From positions 1-20,532 of IMG/VR virus record IMGVR_UViG_3300035188_001588: DNA of 20,532 nt; one strand, given 5' to 3'. The first letter of the stretch is position 1. Each line of letters starts with the position of its first letter. The notes below the pieces were generated by a model. That model made no database searches and was not told where the DNA came from. It worked only from the letters and a program-made list of their open reading frames with translations. Shown here one piece after another: positions 1 through 6,521 of the stretch. A program made the translations under genes and the position numbers. This stretch comes from a virus.

Positions 1-112
1 TTCTGCTTTCAACCAGCATCTTCGGTCTCGTCTCTTCGACCTTCGTTTATGAGATCGTGGTCGCGGTCAGCAATGTTTCGAGCAACACGTTTCTGGCTTC
101 AGCCAGCATGTT
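1..112. repeat. Pair of imperfect 22-bp direct repeats 90 bp apart
   Basis: Bases 1-22 and 91-112 match at 18 of 22 positions by eye; both contain CCAGCAT. Read on the minus strand, each copy has an ATG followed by a similar start (MLVESR at 19-1 and MLAEAR from 109). The reading frame from 109 stops after about 20 codons. The frame from 19 runs off the window and could be the first codons of the next gene. It is too short to call a gene. The 90-bp spacing is a whole number of codons, so this may be a small tandem duplication of a start region. Confidence 0.35.
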
Positions 113-127
113 CTGATAACGCCGCAC

Positions 128-703
128 TCACGGCAGCAGCGCGCCTAAGCGCGCCACCAACGTCGTCGCCAGCACGCTGGCCGCGCCTTGGTCGAAGGCC
201 GCCGCTGTCTGGCCTCTCGTCATCTCTGTTGGAATGAACAGGCCCGAACGAACGACGCTGATCGGCCCGCCCCAACGACGACTACCGCCAACACTCCGAT
301 AAACGTGCCCGCCGAGCTTGGGCGATGGCGCACGCCGTCCGCGTGGGCCTGAGGTGATGAAGGCGCGATCGTAAAAGGTCGATCTGTTCCATGGATGCGC
401 GGTGACGCCACCGCCGCCTTCCATGGCGCCGAAGTATTTCAGGCGAACGTTCCCGCCTTCTGACCAGATCGTGTAGCTGAGCGACCCCGCGTCAGCCGGT
501 AGTTCACGCTGCGCGCGTTCCAGTGTTTCGCCTCGAAGACCAGTTTGCGCCGTTTCCGCCGCCACCGTCGCCTGACGCACCGCGCGTCCGCCCTCGTTCA
601 GCGCCTGCGCGAGAACGCCGCGCCCTTCACCGCTCGAGAGCGCGTCGAGCCGCGCCGCGTAGCGCGATAGCGCCTGATCGCGAAACGAGACGACGATGTG
701 CAT
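128..703 (-). CDS. Phage tail-like structural protein (minor tail Z / HK97 gp10-like)
   Basis: A 191-aa protein. It has an N-terminal helical part (roughly residues 10-70) rich in Ala, Arg and Glu. A beta-rich part follows with WSEGGNVRLKYFGAMEGGGG (about 80-100), then a Gly/Arg-rich stretch and RSGLFIPTEM near residue 160. This layout (helical start, RLKYFG, late VRSG.F.P.EM) resembles minor tail protein Z and HK97 gp10-like tail-completion proteins, which act at the tail/connector during virion assembly. The family call comes from memory of the pattern, not from a search. The start at 703 has no clear Shine-Dalgarno and lies 24 bases from the stem of the terminator at 727-752, so its transcription probably depends on read-through or antitermination. 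No other structural gene is visible in the window. Confidence 0.55.
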   Translation of the reverse strand: MHIVVSFRDQALSRYAARLDALSSGEGRGVLAQALNEGGRAVRQATVAAETAQTGLRGETLERAQRELPADAGSLSYTIWSEGGNVRLKYFGAMEGGGGVTAHPWNRSTFYDRAFITSGPRGRRAPSPKLGGHVYRSVGGSRRWGGPISVVRSGLFIPTEMTRGQTAAAFDQGAASVLATTLVARLGALLP

Positions 704-726
704 GAGGGTGGTCCGGAAAAAGAAAA

Positions 727-752
727 CGCCCGGAAGCTGTAAACTCCGGGCG
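727..752 (-). terminator. Rho-independent terminator ending the phage early operon
   Basis: A perfect 8-bp GC-rich stem (CGCCCGGA at 727-734, TCCGGGCG at 745-752) with a 10-nt loop. On the minus strand it is followed by TTTTCTTTTT (726-717). It lies about 50 bp beyond the stop of the last early gene (804) and just before the start of the tail-like gene (703). It can therefore end the long minus-strand early transcript and may serve as a regulated barrier before structural genes. Confidence 0.8.
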
Positions 753-803
753 CATTTCTAACTTTTCAATATAACCAATTTTTACGCTTGTTCGAGAATC
801 CTG

Positions 804-1364
804 TCAACACCTGAAAACGCGTATCAGCGTGTTGAGTGCGACTCTGAGATTTCCGAGGTCGCATTCGGGCCACAGGGTCGTATCTTCATCCGCACAAACA
901 ACCCTGAAAAGTAGCAGCGAGGGCTTCCGGCCTCGTGTCATGCGGTGATCCCTGTCGCACTGATCAAGGGCATCTGTCGTTGATTTGAATCGATTTCGTA
1001 ATCGTTCAATGGTTTCCGCGTCAATTTCCGACGAGTGAGATGCACCCATCAACCCCGCCGCGATCATCAAGCCTGCAACTGCGCTCGTGTTTGGTATTGG
1101 CAGGCCGAGGATCGAATGGTGCGCGTGATAGAGCTCGGCAAATCGAACTCCTGCGTCAAATTGAAGGTCGCTGATGAGCGACTGCAGGTTCAGCCGACCG
1201 AGTGATGAGCCAAGCCGTGAATCTCGCGCCTGTTTTGCGCTCACGCCATAGTGGCGCTGCCGGGCCCCGAGCGCTGTCGCCATTGCTTCACGTTCAGTTT
1301 CCTCGCGTTTCAGCTTACCACACGGATAGCGAAGTCCGGGTTTGCGTTTGCGTCCAGCCCTCAT
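804..1364 (-). CDS. Phage protein of unknown function, last gene of early operon
   Basis: A 186-aa protein that I cannot assign to a named family. The start at 1364 is chosen because its ATG overlaps the stop of the preceding gene (ATGA), although the frame stays open to 1442. The N-terminus is very basic (RAGRKRKPGLRYPCGKLKRE). It is followed by a helical segment ending GSSLGRLNLQSLISDLQFDAGVRFAELYHAHH (pattern only: GRL, Q.DAG.RFAEL.), which I recall from other alphaproteobacterial prophage proteins. The basic start would suit nucleic-acid binding. The position, at the end of the early operon and immediately before a terminator and a structural gene, is like that of a late-gene regulator such as lambda Q. 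That role is inferred from position only. Confidence 0.65.
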   Translation of the reverse strand: MRAGRKRKPGLRYPCGKLKREETEREAMATALGARQRHYGVSAKQARDSRLGSSLGRLNLQSLISDLQFDAGVRFAELYHAHHSILGLPIPNTSAVAGLMIAAGLMGASHSSEIDAETIERLRNRFKSTTDALDQCDRDHRMTRGRKPSLLLFRVVCADEDTTLWPECDLGNLRVALNTLIRVFRC

Positions 1365-1558
1365 CGCGCCCACTCCTGCGTTTCTCGGCGTTTGCCATAA
1401 AGTTTTTCGCCCAACTGCTTTACGAGCTCGCGCTCGGGCCATGTCAGCCGCTCATCGTCGATAGAGACGGCGAGCAACCCCTGATCGTGCCAGCCGTCAC
1501 GTTTCACTTCCTCCGGCGGACGTCGTTCGCCGCCATAGCCCTGGGGGAGCCATTTCAT
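1361..1558 (-). CDS. Small phage protein of unknown function
   Basis: A 65-aa, charged, Trp-containing protein with the segment LLAVSIDDERLTWPERELVK (about residues 29-48) and then LGEKLYGKRR. It has no signal peptide or membrane segment. Both ends are in ATGA overlaps: the start at 1558 overlaps the stop of the DUF6378 gene, and the stop at 1361 overlaps the start of the 186-aa gene. That is strong evidence that it is translated. Similar short proteins occur in other prophages from memory, but no function is known to me. Confidence 0.65.
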   Translation of the reverse strand: MKWLPQGYGGERRPPEEVKRDGWHDQGLLAVSIDDERLTWPERELVKQLGEKLYGKRRETQEWAR

Positions 1559-1812
1559 GGCGTCACCTCCGGGAGCAGCGCGGCGTAGCCGATCACGTCG
1601 ATCACGCTATCGCGATGTGTCGGGTCGTGCCCGAGCCGCGCCAGTTTCAGATCGATCATGCACAGCGCGACCTGCGCAGGCGTCACGGTCATACCCAGCG
1701 TCAGCGACCAGCGCGCCGCAATAGCGCCCAGCGAGTCGACAGGATCGCCGTAGGCCGCGCTGCGCTGCGTCAGAACGAACACGGCGTCGTCGAGCGTTTT
1801 GATCGCGTTCAT
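1555..1812 (-). CDS. DUF6378-like phage protein
   Basis: An 85-aa protein. The start at 1812 is chosen because the ATG overlaps the stop of the RuvC-like gene (ATGA); the frame itself extends to 1842. It follows the DUF6378 pattern: a Tyr-Gly-Asp after an N-terminal helix (QRSAAYGDP), then IAARWSLTLG, then VALCMIDLKLARLGHDPTHR, then DSVIDVIGYAALL. The family is common in phage genomes of diverse bacteria. Its biochemical role is not established to my knowledge. The conserved LKLARL..P.H.DS.ID..GY helix pair is reminiscent of all-alpha nucleotide-pyrophosphohydrolase-like folds, but this is only a suggestion. Confidence 0.75.
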   Translation of the reverse strand: MNAIKTLDDAVFVLTQRSAAYGDPVDSLGAIAARWSLTLGMTVTPAQVALCMIDLKLARLGHDPTHRDSVIDVIGYAALLPEVTP

Positions 1813-2348
1813 CGCGCGCCGCCTTTCGTCTCGATGGCCCAAAGCAGGATGGCGATGGCGTCTGCTTCGTTATCGTCCGCCGGCGCGAAGCCGCGCGCCT
1901 TGACAGCCTCAATCACCGCTTCCTTGCCAGCGTTGCCCTTGCCGGCGATGAATTTCTTGATCGTGCCGACCGGGACGCCTTCGTAGGGGATCCCGCGATG
2001 CTCGCACCAACCAGTGAGCGTCGCGAGGAAGCCGCCGTAGATGTGCGCGGCGTCGACGCCGTTATGACGCCGCACCTCCTCGAAATGGATCGAATGAATT
2101 TCGCCGGCGTAGCGGCGCAGTTCCTCGAGCCATCCACGAAAGCGCAGGTAGCGCATGCCGCCCCCGTCGTAGCGGCTCGGGCGGAACACCGCCGTGCCGC
2201 TCGTTGCGACACCGTTTTCGGGCATTAGCGCCCAGCCGGTCGTGGTTCCAAGGTCGAGCGCGAGGATTGCGCCGGCCCGGGAAATCAGGGCGCCAGCTAT
2301 CTTTGGGGTTGATTCCGGTGCGGACAAAGCGGAAGTCATCGAAGCCAT
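1809..2348 (-). CDS. RuvC-like Holliday junction resolvase family protein
   Basis: A 179-aa RNase H-fold protein of the RuvC-like phage type. It probably resolves or trims branched DNA made during phage replication and recombination. Visible acidic motifs are LALDLGTTTGWA (Asp32), HFEEV (Glu90/91) and DDNEADAIAILLW near the C-terminus (Asp159, Glu161, Asp163). A GTIKKFIAGKGNAGKE segment (129-143) is typical of RuvC relatives. The start at 2348 has GGAG eight bases upstream; the longer open frame to 2480 would overlap the preceding gene and is not preferred. It is coupled to the downstream DUF6378 gene by ATGA. It could act as a specialised resolvase or as a non-sequence-specific junction nuclease. 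Confidence 0.8.
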   Translation of the reverse strand: MASMTSALSAPESTPKIAGALISRAGAILALDLGTTTGWALMPENGVATSGTAVFRPSRYDGGGMRYLRFRGWLEELRRYAGEIHSIHFEEVRRHNGVDAAHIYGGFLATLTGWCEHRGIPYEGVPVGTIKKFIAGKGNAGKEAVIEAVKARGFAPADDNEADAIAILLWAIETKGGAR

Positions 2349-2449
2349 GGTTGGTCTCCGTTGTTGGGGGTCATCGGTGGTGGAGGACGGCGGCGGCCAC
2401 AGCGGGTCGCATTGCTTCGGCTGCCGTCGTCCGAACGTGTTGGAGCGTG

Positions 2450-3019
2450 TCAGAACGGGATGTCGTCTCCTTTCGACCAATCGAATGGTTCGTCGGTGCG
2501 CACGCCGGTGACGACCGCGCCGGGAAAAACGCGTTTGGCTTCGAGCGCCTCAGGTCCGAGCGCTTCGATCAGCCCCCCGATCTCGGCGAGCGTGAAGGCG
2601 GGAAGGCCTTGCGGGACGGTTTCCGAATGGGCTGCGTCCCGCACGATCGCGATCAGCTCGCCGCTGCCGGGCAGCACAAGCTCCCACACCTCCGCCGCCT
2701 TTGGCTCAGCGCCGGATTCGATTGCGGCGCGTTCGAGCGTTTCCCACGCGCGTTGCATCGCCTCGGTCTGGATCCGGACGAACTGTTCCTCGCCGCTCGC
2801 CACAGCCGCCTCGACGCGCGCCTGCTGCTCGTCGAAGCGCAGGCGCAGCGGATCAGGCGCGAGACGCCGCAACCGACCGACGCCCCAACGCCGCTCCATC
2901 GCGGCGCGGACCCCGGCAAGTCGATCGACCATCGATCGGATAATCACCTCAACCGGCGCCGATGCACTGGCTGCGAGATCGAAACCGGCGTCGCGCCGGC
3001 GCACGGCCCCGCGGCTCAT
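2450..3019 (-). CDS. Phage protein with SSB-like acidic C-terminal tip
   Basis: A 189-aa, mostly helical protein of unknown family. The start at 3019 has GGAG six bases upstream and overlaps the previous stop (ATGA). The middle is rich in Arg, Glu and Ala and contains probable long helices (about residues 55-115). The C-terminus is GDDIPF, essentially the acidic tip by which bacterial SSB recruits DNA-repair and replication partners. I do not see an OB-fold pattern in the rest, so this is not a clear SSB. It may use the tip to recruit the same partner proteins to phage replication forks. It lies between the replication genes and the RuvC-like gene. Confidence 0.6.
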   Translation of the reverse strand: MSRGAVRRRDAGFDLAASASAPVEVIIRSMVDRLAGVRAAMERRWGVGRLRRLAPDPLRLRFDEQQARVEAAVASGEEQFVRIQTEAMQRAWETLERAAIESGAEPKAAEVWELVLPGSGELIAIVRDAAHSETVPQGLPAFTLAEIGGLIEALGPEALEAKRVFPGAVVTGVRTDEPFDWSKGDDIPF

Positions 3020-3471
3020 GACGCGCTCCCCGGGGCCGACGCCGAGCGCGCGACAAAGCGCGGCGAACGGGGCCCCGAAAGGGGGATGCGGCACGGCATG
3101 TGCCACGCCGCATCACCCCCCTTTAGGGGGGTGGTTTTTTGGCACATTGGCACACGCAATCTTTTCAATAACTTACCAAATCGTGTGCCACGCATTTTAC
3201 AAAATCGTGGCACACGCCCGGTTTTCCTTGTGTGCCAGCGTGTGCCACGCGTGGCACACGGTTTCGGCGAGAGCATGCTTTTGGCGTCGTTTTGGCGTCT
3301 ATTTTCGACTTGAACACAAGCGCTACGCGCGTCCGAAACATCCATCGCGCGCCGTGTGCCAATTTGTGTGCCACGAATTTCGTAGATCATCCGCAAAGTC
3401 CCGGTTTTTCTTGTGTGCCACCGTGTGCCAGCGTGTGCCGCGCTGGCACACGGCTCTTGAAACTCATTCAT
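3016..3471 (-). CDS. Unknown ORF carrying the octamer repeats
   Basis: A 151-residue frame whose ATG overlaps the stop of the primase-helicase gene and whose stop overlaps the start of the next gene; both overlaps are ATGA. This argues that the frame is translated. The peptide has two in-frame copies of a Cys/His/Thr/Arg-rich unit (GTRWHTRKTG, about residues 15-24 and 78-87), each followed by a weaker R..RGT..G segment. This peptide repetition simply follows the DNA octamers, so the sequence may be kept for its DNA role rather than for the protein. I recognise no domain. It could be a spacer frame that maintains translational coupling through an origin. Confidence 0.45.
   Translation of the reverse strand: MNEFQEPCASAAHAGTRWHTRKTGTLRMIYEIRGTQIGTRRAMDVSDARSACVQVENRRQNDAKSMLSPKPCATRGTRWHTRKTGRVPRFCKMRGTRFGKLLKRLRVPMCQKTTPLKGGDAAWHMPCRIPLSGPRSPRFVARSASAPGSAS
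3098..3451. repeat. GTGTGCCA octamer array, candidate replication origin
   Basis: By eye there are 11 exact copies of GTGTGCCA. Seven are on the plus strand (3183, 3230, 3240, 3354, 3366, 3413, 3423). Four are inverted, as TGGCACAC (3148, 3208, 3252, 3444). One-base variants sit at 3098, 3140 and 3433. Several neighbours start exactly 10 bp apart (3230/3240 and 3413/3423/3433). Bases 3183-3215 form a near-perfect inverted repeat with AT-rich arms. Two blocks (about 3183-3259 and 3366-3451) look like diverged duplicates, each with CCGGTTTT just before the tandem octamers. Dense phased octamers beside a primase-helicase gene suggest iterons for initiator binding. Lambda has a comparable arrangement, with its iterons inside gene O. 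Confidence 0.7.
3114..3140 (+). terminator. Plus-strand terminator-like hairpin inside the octamer array
   Basis: The stem is CACCCCCC (3114-3121) and GGGGGGTG (3126-3133), with a TTTA loop, followed on the plus strand by G and six T (3135-3140). It has the form of an intrinsic terminator for plus-strand transcription, which is opposite to every gene here. It may block antisense transcription into the early operon or be a structural part of the origin. Confidence 0.45.
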
Positions 3472-5792
3472 GGCGTCGCCTTTCGTGTTGTCGCATCGGC
3501 GCCGATTCCGCCGGTTGCAAGAGGGCGTTCGAAGCGTTTGAGGAAGGATCGTTGCTCGTCGTGTCGCAGCGAGAAGCCTCGCTCGGCGCCCTCCGAGACG
3601 ATGCTTGTCTCCGTCTCGCCGGCTTCAGTGACCGCGCGCCGCAGCGTCGCGCTGGTGCGCTGATGTCCCTTGGCGTCGGTCTGGCGGTAACGGGTGAAGC
3701 GTTTGTCGTCCGACCAGGCGAGAAGTTTCGCCGCAGCGTTGACGCTGATCTCTTCGCCTTTGACGCGGGCGAGAAGACAGGCTGCAATCGTTTTCATCAA
3801 CTGATCGTCGGCGCCATCTTCATCGACATCGATCGCTTCGAGTTGCACCGGCTCCAGCACGCCGACCTGATCGCCATTGGCGAGATCGACGCCGATCTTT
3901 TTGAACCAGAGCGCGTCGGGGCTAACGAGACCAAGATTGGCCTTGGCGTCGTCGAGCCGCAGATAGAGATGTCGTTCCTTGGGCGCCACGCCATACCAGT
4001 CCGCATCCCGCTCGCTCATACCAAATAGCGTCTGTACAACGCGTGCGACGCCAACCAGCGCGCTCGCGCCTCGCGCCGCGTTCATGTTGCCGGCATACCC
4101 ATCGCTCGCGCTCTGTGGCGGTTTGGCGGTGTGGTGGACGAGAAGAACAGCGCAATGGGTCGCCCGTGCGATCTCGCGATACATGGCGGCGACGACTTTG
4201 ATCTGCTCGTTGGAGTTTTCGTTCACCTCGTGAGTTTCGACGAAAGGGTCGACGATAAAGACGCCGATCTCGCTTTCCCGGATTTTCTCGATACATGCAT
4301 CGACATCGGGCAGACGGATAACCATGCCGCTTTTATCGGCGCGGGCGAGAAGCAGCGGCCGATCGGCGCCGGAGTTGAGCGCGATCCTGTTTCTAATTTC
4401 CGCGAACGGGATGGCGTGATGCTGAATTACGGCCCCAAGTCGGCGCTTCAGCTCATCGGAGTCGTCTTCGGTGTTGTAGACCCACGCCTTCACCTGTTCA
4501 TGAACAGGCTCGCCTGTAATGTCGCGACCGGTAGCGAGCGCAACGGCGCGGGCGACGCCGTGTGTGGATTTGCCGACACCCGCAGGCGCAACAAGCAGCG
4601 TCAAATGACCGCGTAAAAGTGCGCGGCCCAGCAGCCAGCGCCGGCGCGGCAGCATGGCGATGTTGAGACTGTCGAGAAAGGTTGGCGTGAGCGGCGTCAT
4701 AGTCTGCGCTGGCGCCGATGCATGATCGATCACAATCACCGGATTGGGCGCATTCCATTTGGCGCGCCCGCCAGCGATCATGACGGCGACTTCGCGCCGG
4801 GTCTGCGCAGCGGTATAGCCCGGCAGTGTCATCGCCTCGGCGGCGGCGGCGATTTCCGTATCGCTCCAGCCGCGCGAGACCCAATGGCCGACAAGCCGCA
4901 GCATATTATCGTGCCAATGGTCGCCCGAGCGAATGCGCGCCATGCAAGCGTCGACCGAGACGCCATTGGTCCCGATGTGGAGGTCGCTGCCAACGGCGGC
5001 CTGTACTGGCGCCGCTACGGTAACATTATCCTGGCTGGACGCGGCAGACGGCGTTGGGTTTGTAGCAGGCGCGGCAGCCACACGGGAACGCGGCGACGCC
5101 AGTTCCGGTTGTGCGAGGGGAAAAGCCTCGGCAATTCTTCCCGGGCTGTAAGAATTGGGTCCGCCGGCGTTGTTTTCGTAAAACTCCGTCAGTTCAAGCA
5201 CGCGCCCCTTCTTGCGCGGCCACGCAATCGATCCGCCAAGCCGCATGACGCGCCCCGGATTGACCACCATGACGTCGCCGCCAAGCGCCAACGCCAGCGC
5301 GCTGTTCTGTGTCCGGCACAGATTCGGATCGGTGACAGGATGATCGAGTCGCCACAGAATCTGCGCGCGGGGATGGGGCGTCAGACCTGTGAAGATGACG
5401 GCGGTCGGCGCGCAGCAGCGGGCGCGATATTTCTCCGCCGCCTCAAGCACGACATCATCGTCGATATCGACATAGAAGGCGGTGAGTGCGTAAAAATCCT
5501 TGTCGCTTCCCCGACCGAAGGGCGCGGTGTTGGGATGACGCAACGCCTGACCGATATAGACATTCTGGCCCTCCTTGCTGTTTTCGACGACGGCGCGCTC
5601 GAGAAGCTTGTCGAGGGTAGCGACGGTGAAGATTTCGGCATGGCTCAGACGACCGTCGTAACCGTCGGTCCACGCCAGTTCTACCTTGGCGTCATCATAG
5701 GCGATGTCGAGCCCACCGAAGAGATGCTGAAGGTGCCGGCGCATCGCATCAATATTCGGCTGTAGAATGGGCGCAACAGTCGTCGTTTCCAT
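3468..5792 (-). CDS. Phage primase-helicase (prim-pol-like N-terminus, RepA/AAA_25 helicase)
   Basis: A 774-aa two-domain replication protein. The N-terminal half has FYVDIDDD (Asp109, Asp111) and a downstream PRAQILWRLDHP, the pattern of RepB/prim-pol-like primases that make RNA or DNA primers. A Pro/Ala-rich linker (about 225-265) leads to a helical region. A RecA-like ATPase of the RepA/AAA_25 type follows: Walker A APAGVGKST (402-410), Walker B VFIVDPF (Asp515) and VLLVHHTAKP near 550, as in hexameric replicative helicases. The C-terminal tail (about 690-774) may be a winged helix. It is expected to unwind and prime phage DNA. Its stop overlaps the repeat-bearing ORF, placing the candidate origin right behind it. 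The start at 5792 has only a weak ribosome site. Confidence 0.85.
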   Translation of the reverse strand: METTTVAPILQPNIDAMRRHLQHLFGGLDIAYDDAKVELAWTDGYDGRLSHAEIFTVATLDKLLERAVVENSKEGQNVYIGQALRHPNTAPFGRGSDKDFYALTAFYVDIDDDVVLEAAEKYRARCCAPTAVIFTGLTPHPRAQILWRLDHPVTDPNLCRTQNSALALALGGDVMVVNPGRVMRLGGSIAWPRKKGRVLELTEFYENNAGGPNSYSPGRIAEAFPLAQPELASPRSRVAAAPATNPTPSAASSQDNVTVAAPVQAAVGSDLHIGTNGVSVDACMARIRSGDHWHDNMLRLVGHWVSRGWSDTEIAAAAEAMTLPGYTAAQTRREVAVMIAGGRAKWNAPNPVIVIDHASAPAQTMTPLTPTFLDSLNIAMLPRRRWLLGRALLRGHLTLLVAPAGVGKSTHGVARAVALATGRDITGEPVHEQVKAWVYNTEDDSDELKRRLGAVIQHHAIPFAEIRNRIALNSGADRPLLLARADKSGMVIRLPDVDACIEKIRESEIGVFIVDPFVETHEVNENSNEQIKVVAAMYREIARATHCAVLLVHHTAKPPQSASDGYAGNMNAARGASALVGVARVVQTLFGMSERDADWYGVAPKERHLYLRLDDAKANLGLVSPDALWFKKIGVDLANGDQVGVLEPVQLEAIDVDEDGADDQLMKTIAACLLARVKGEEISVNAAAKLLAWSDDKRFTRYRQTDAKGHQRTSATLRRAVTEAGETETSIVSEGAERGFSLRHDEQRSFLKRFERPLATGGIGADATTRKATP

Positions 5793-5858
5793 TGCAGGCT
5801 CGCGGCGGGACCGGGAAAAGGCGGGAGAGCCGAGGCTCTCCCGGGTTTGCGGGACGGA

Positions 5859-6497
5859 TCAGAAAATAGTTTCCGACAACGGCGCCGACGCCGCTGCAAC
5901 TGGCGAAGGAGGCGGCACATGTTGCGCGGGCGATCTTGCTGGCGCCTGCGTCGCGCCGCCGCGCCACACCTCGTCCGCCTCCACCGGACTGACGTTGGGC
6001 AGATCGTTCGGGCGATCGACCCACTGCGCAATAACGAGTTTTGGACGGTAATTGGTGCCATGCCGATCTTTCATCGGCTCGGCCGTTTCGCAGGTGATAA
6101 CAGGAAGCTTGCCGCGATTCGCGCTGCGCCCGGCTTCCCATTCCGCGTAGACATCCTTGAACGCATTGGCGAGATGGATCGAGTTGCCGCCAAACTCCGC
6201 TGCGCCGCCCAGAAATTTCAGGCTATAGACCATCATCACGAAGCCGCGCCTGAACCCCTCTCCTGGTGACGGCGCGGGCGTTTGCAGATCGGGGTCAAAC
6301 CGCCGCTGCGGCGCCTGTCCCTCCTGAAACTTCATCCAGCCAGTTGCGATATTATCGATATCGGCGACAAAGCCGAGCGGCATCGGGATTTCTCTGTCGC
6401 CATCGCCGCCGCCATCACGAAGGAACCAGCGTCCGGCTTTTGCGTTGTACTTGATGAATGTTTTGAAGCCGCCAGTGGCGCCGATATTGAGACCCAT
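5859..6497 (-). CDS. Phage protein, possible ssDNA-binding partner of the nuclease
   Basis: A 212-aa protein. The start at 6497 has AAGGAG seven bases upstream; a GTG directly before it is less well spaced. The first part has GGFKTFIKYNAKAGRWFLRD (about 10-29), then IPMPLGFVADIDNI and a beta-rich segment to about residue 155. The last 45 residues are a Pro/Ala/Ser-rich disordered tail ending SETIF. A folded beta-rich core with a flexible tail, encoded next to a RecB-like nuclease and a primase-helicase, is the usual setting of a phage single-strand-binding protein, and I have seen similar proteins in rhizobial prophages. The assignment is inferred; no OB-fold signature can be proven by eye. 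Confidence 0.55.
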   Translation of the reverse strand: MGLNIGATGGFKTFIKYNAKAGRWFLRDGGGDGDREIPMPLGFVADIDNIATGWMKFQEGQAPQRRFDPDLQTPAPSPGEGFRRGFVMMVYSLKFLGGAAEFGGNSIHLANAFKDVYAEWEAGRSANRGKLPVITCETAEPMKDRHGTNYRPKLVIAQWVDRPNDLPNVSPVEADEVWRGGATQAPARSPAQHVPPPSPVAAASAPLSETIF

Positions 6498-6521
6498 CAC
6501 TATTCTCCTTTTTCCATTGCT

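Noticed and set aside
2204-3313. A 369-codon plus-strand frame
   Set aside because: It is antisense to the RuvC-like and DDIPF-tip genes, has no domain and no ribosome site.
3098-3451. The octamer array as a CRISPR array
   Set aside because: Repeats are only 8 bp, occur on both strands and have irregular spacing, and no cas genes are nearby. The nuclease at 6522-7307 lacks the Cas4 Cys cluster.
2361-4028. A 555-codon open frame on the plus strand across the octamer array and primase gene
   Set aside because: It lies opposite three minus-strand genes that have motifs or ATGA coupling. Its translation is Ser/Arg/Ala-rich with no recognisable motif, as expected for an antisense frame in GC-rich DNA.
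4722-5765. A 347-codon plus-strand frame
   Set aside because: It is antisense to the N-terminal primase region of the 774-aa protein, which has clear catalytic motifs.
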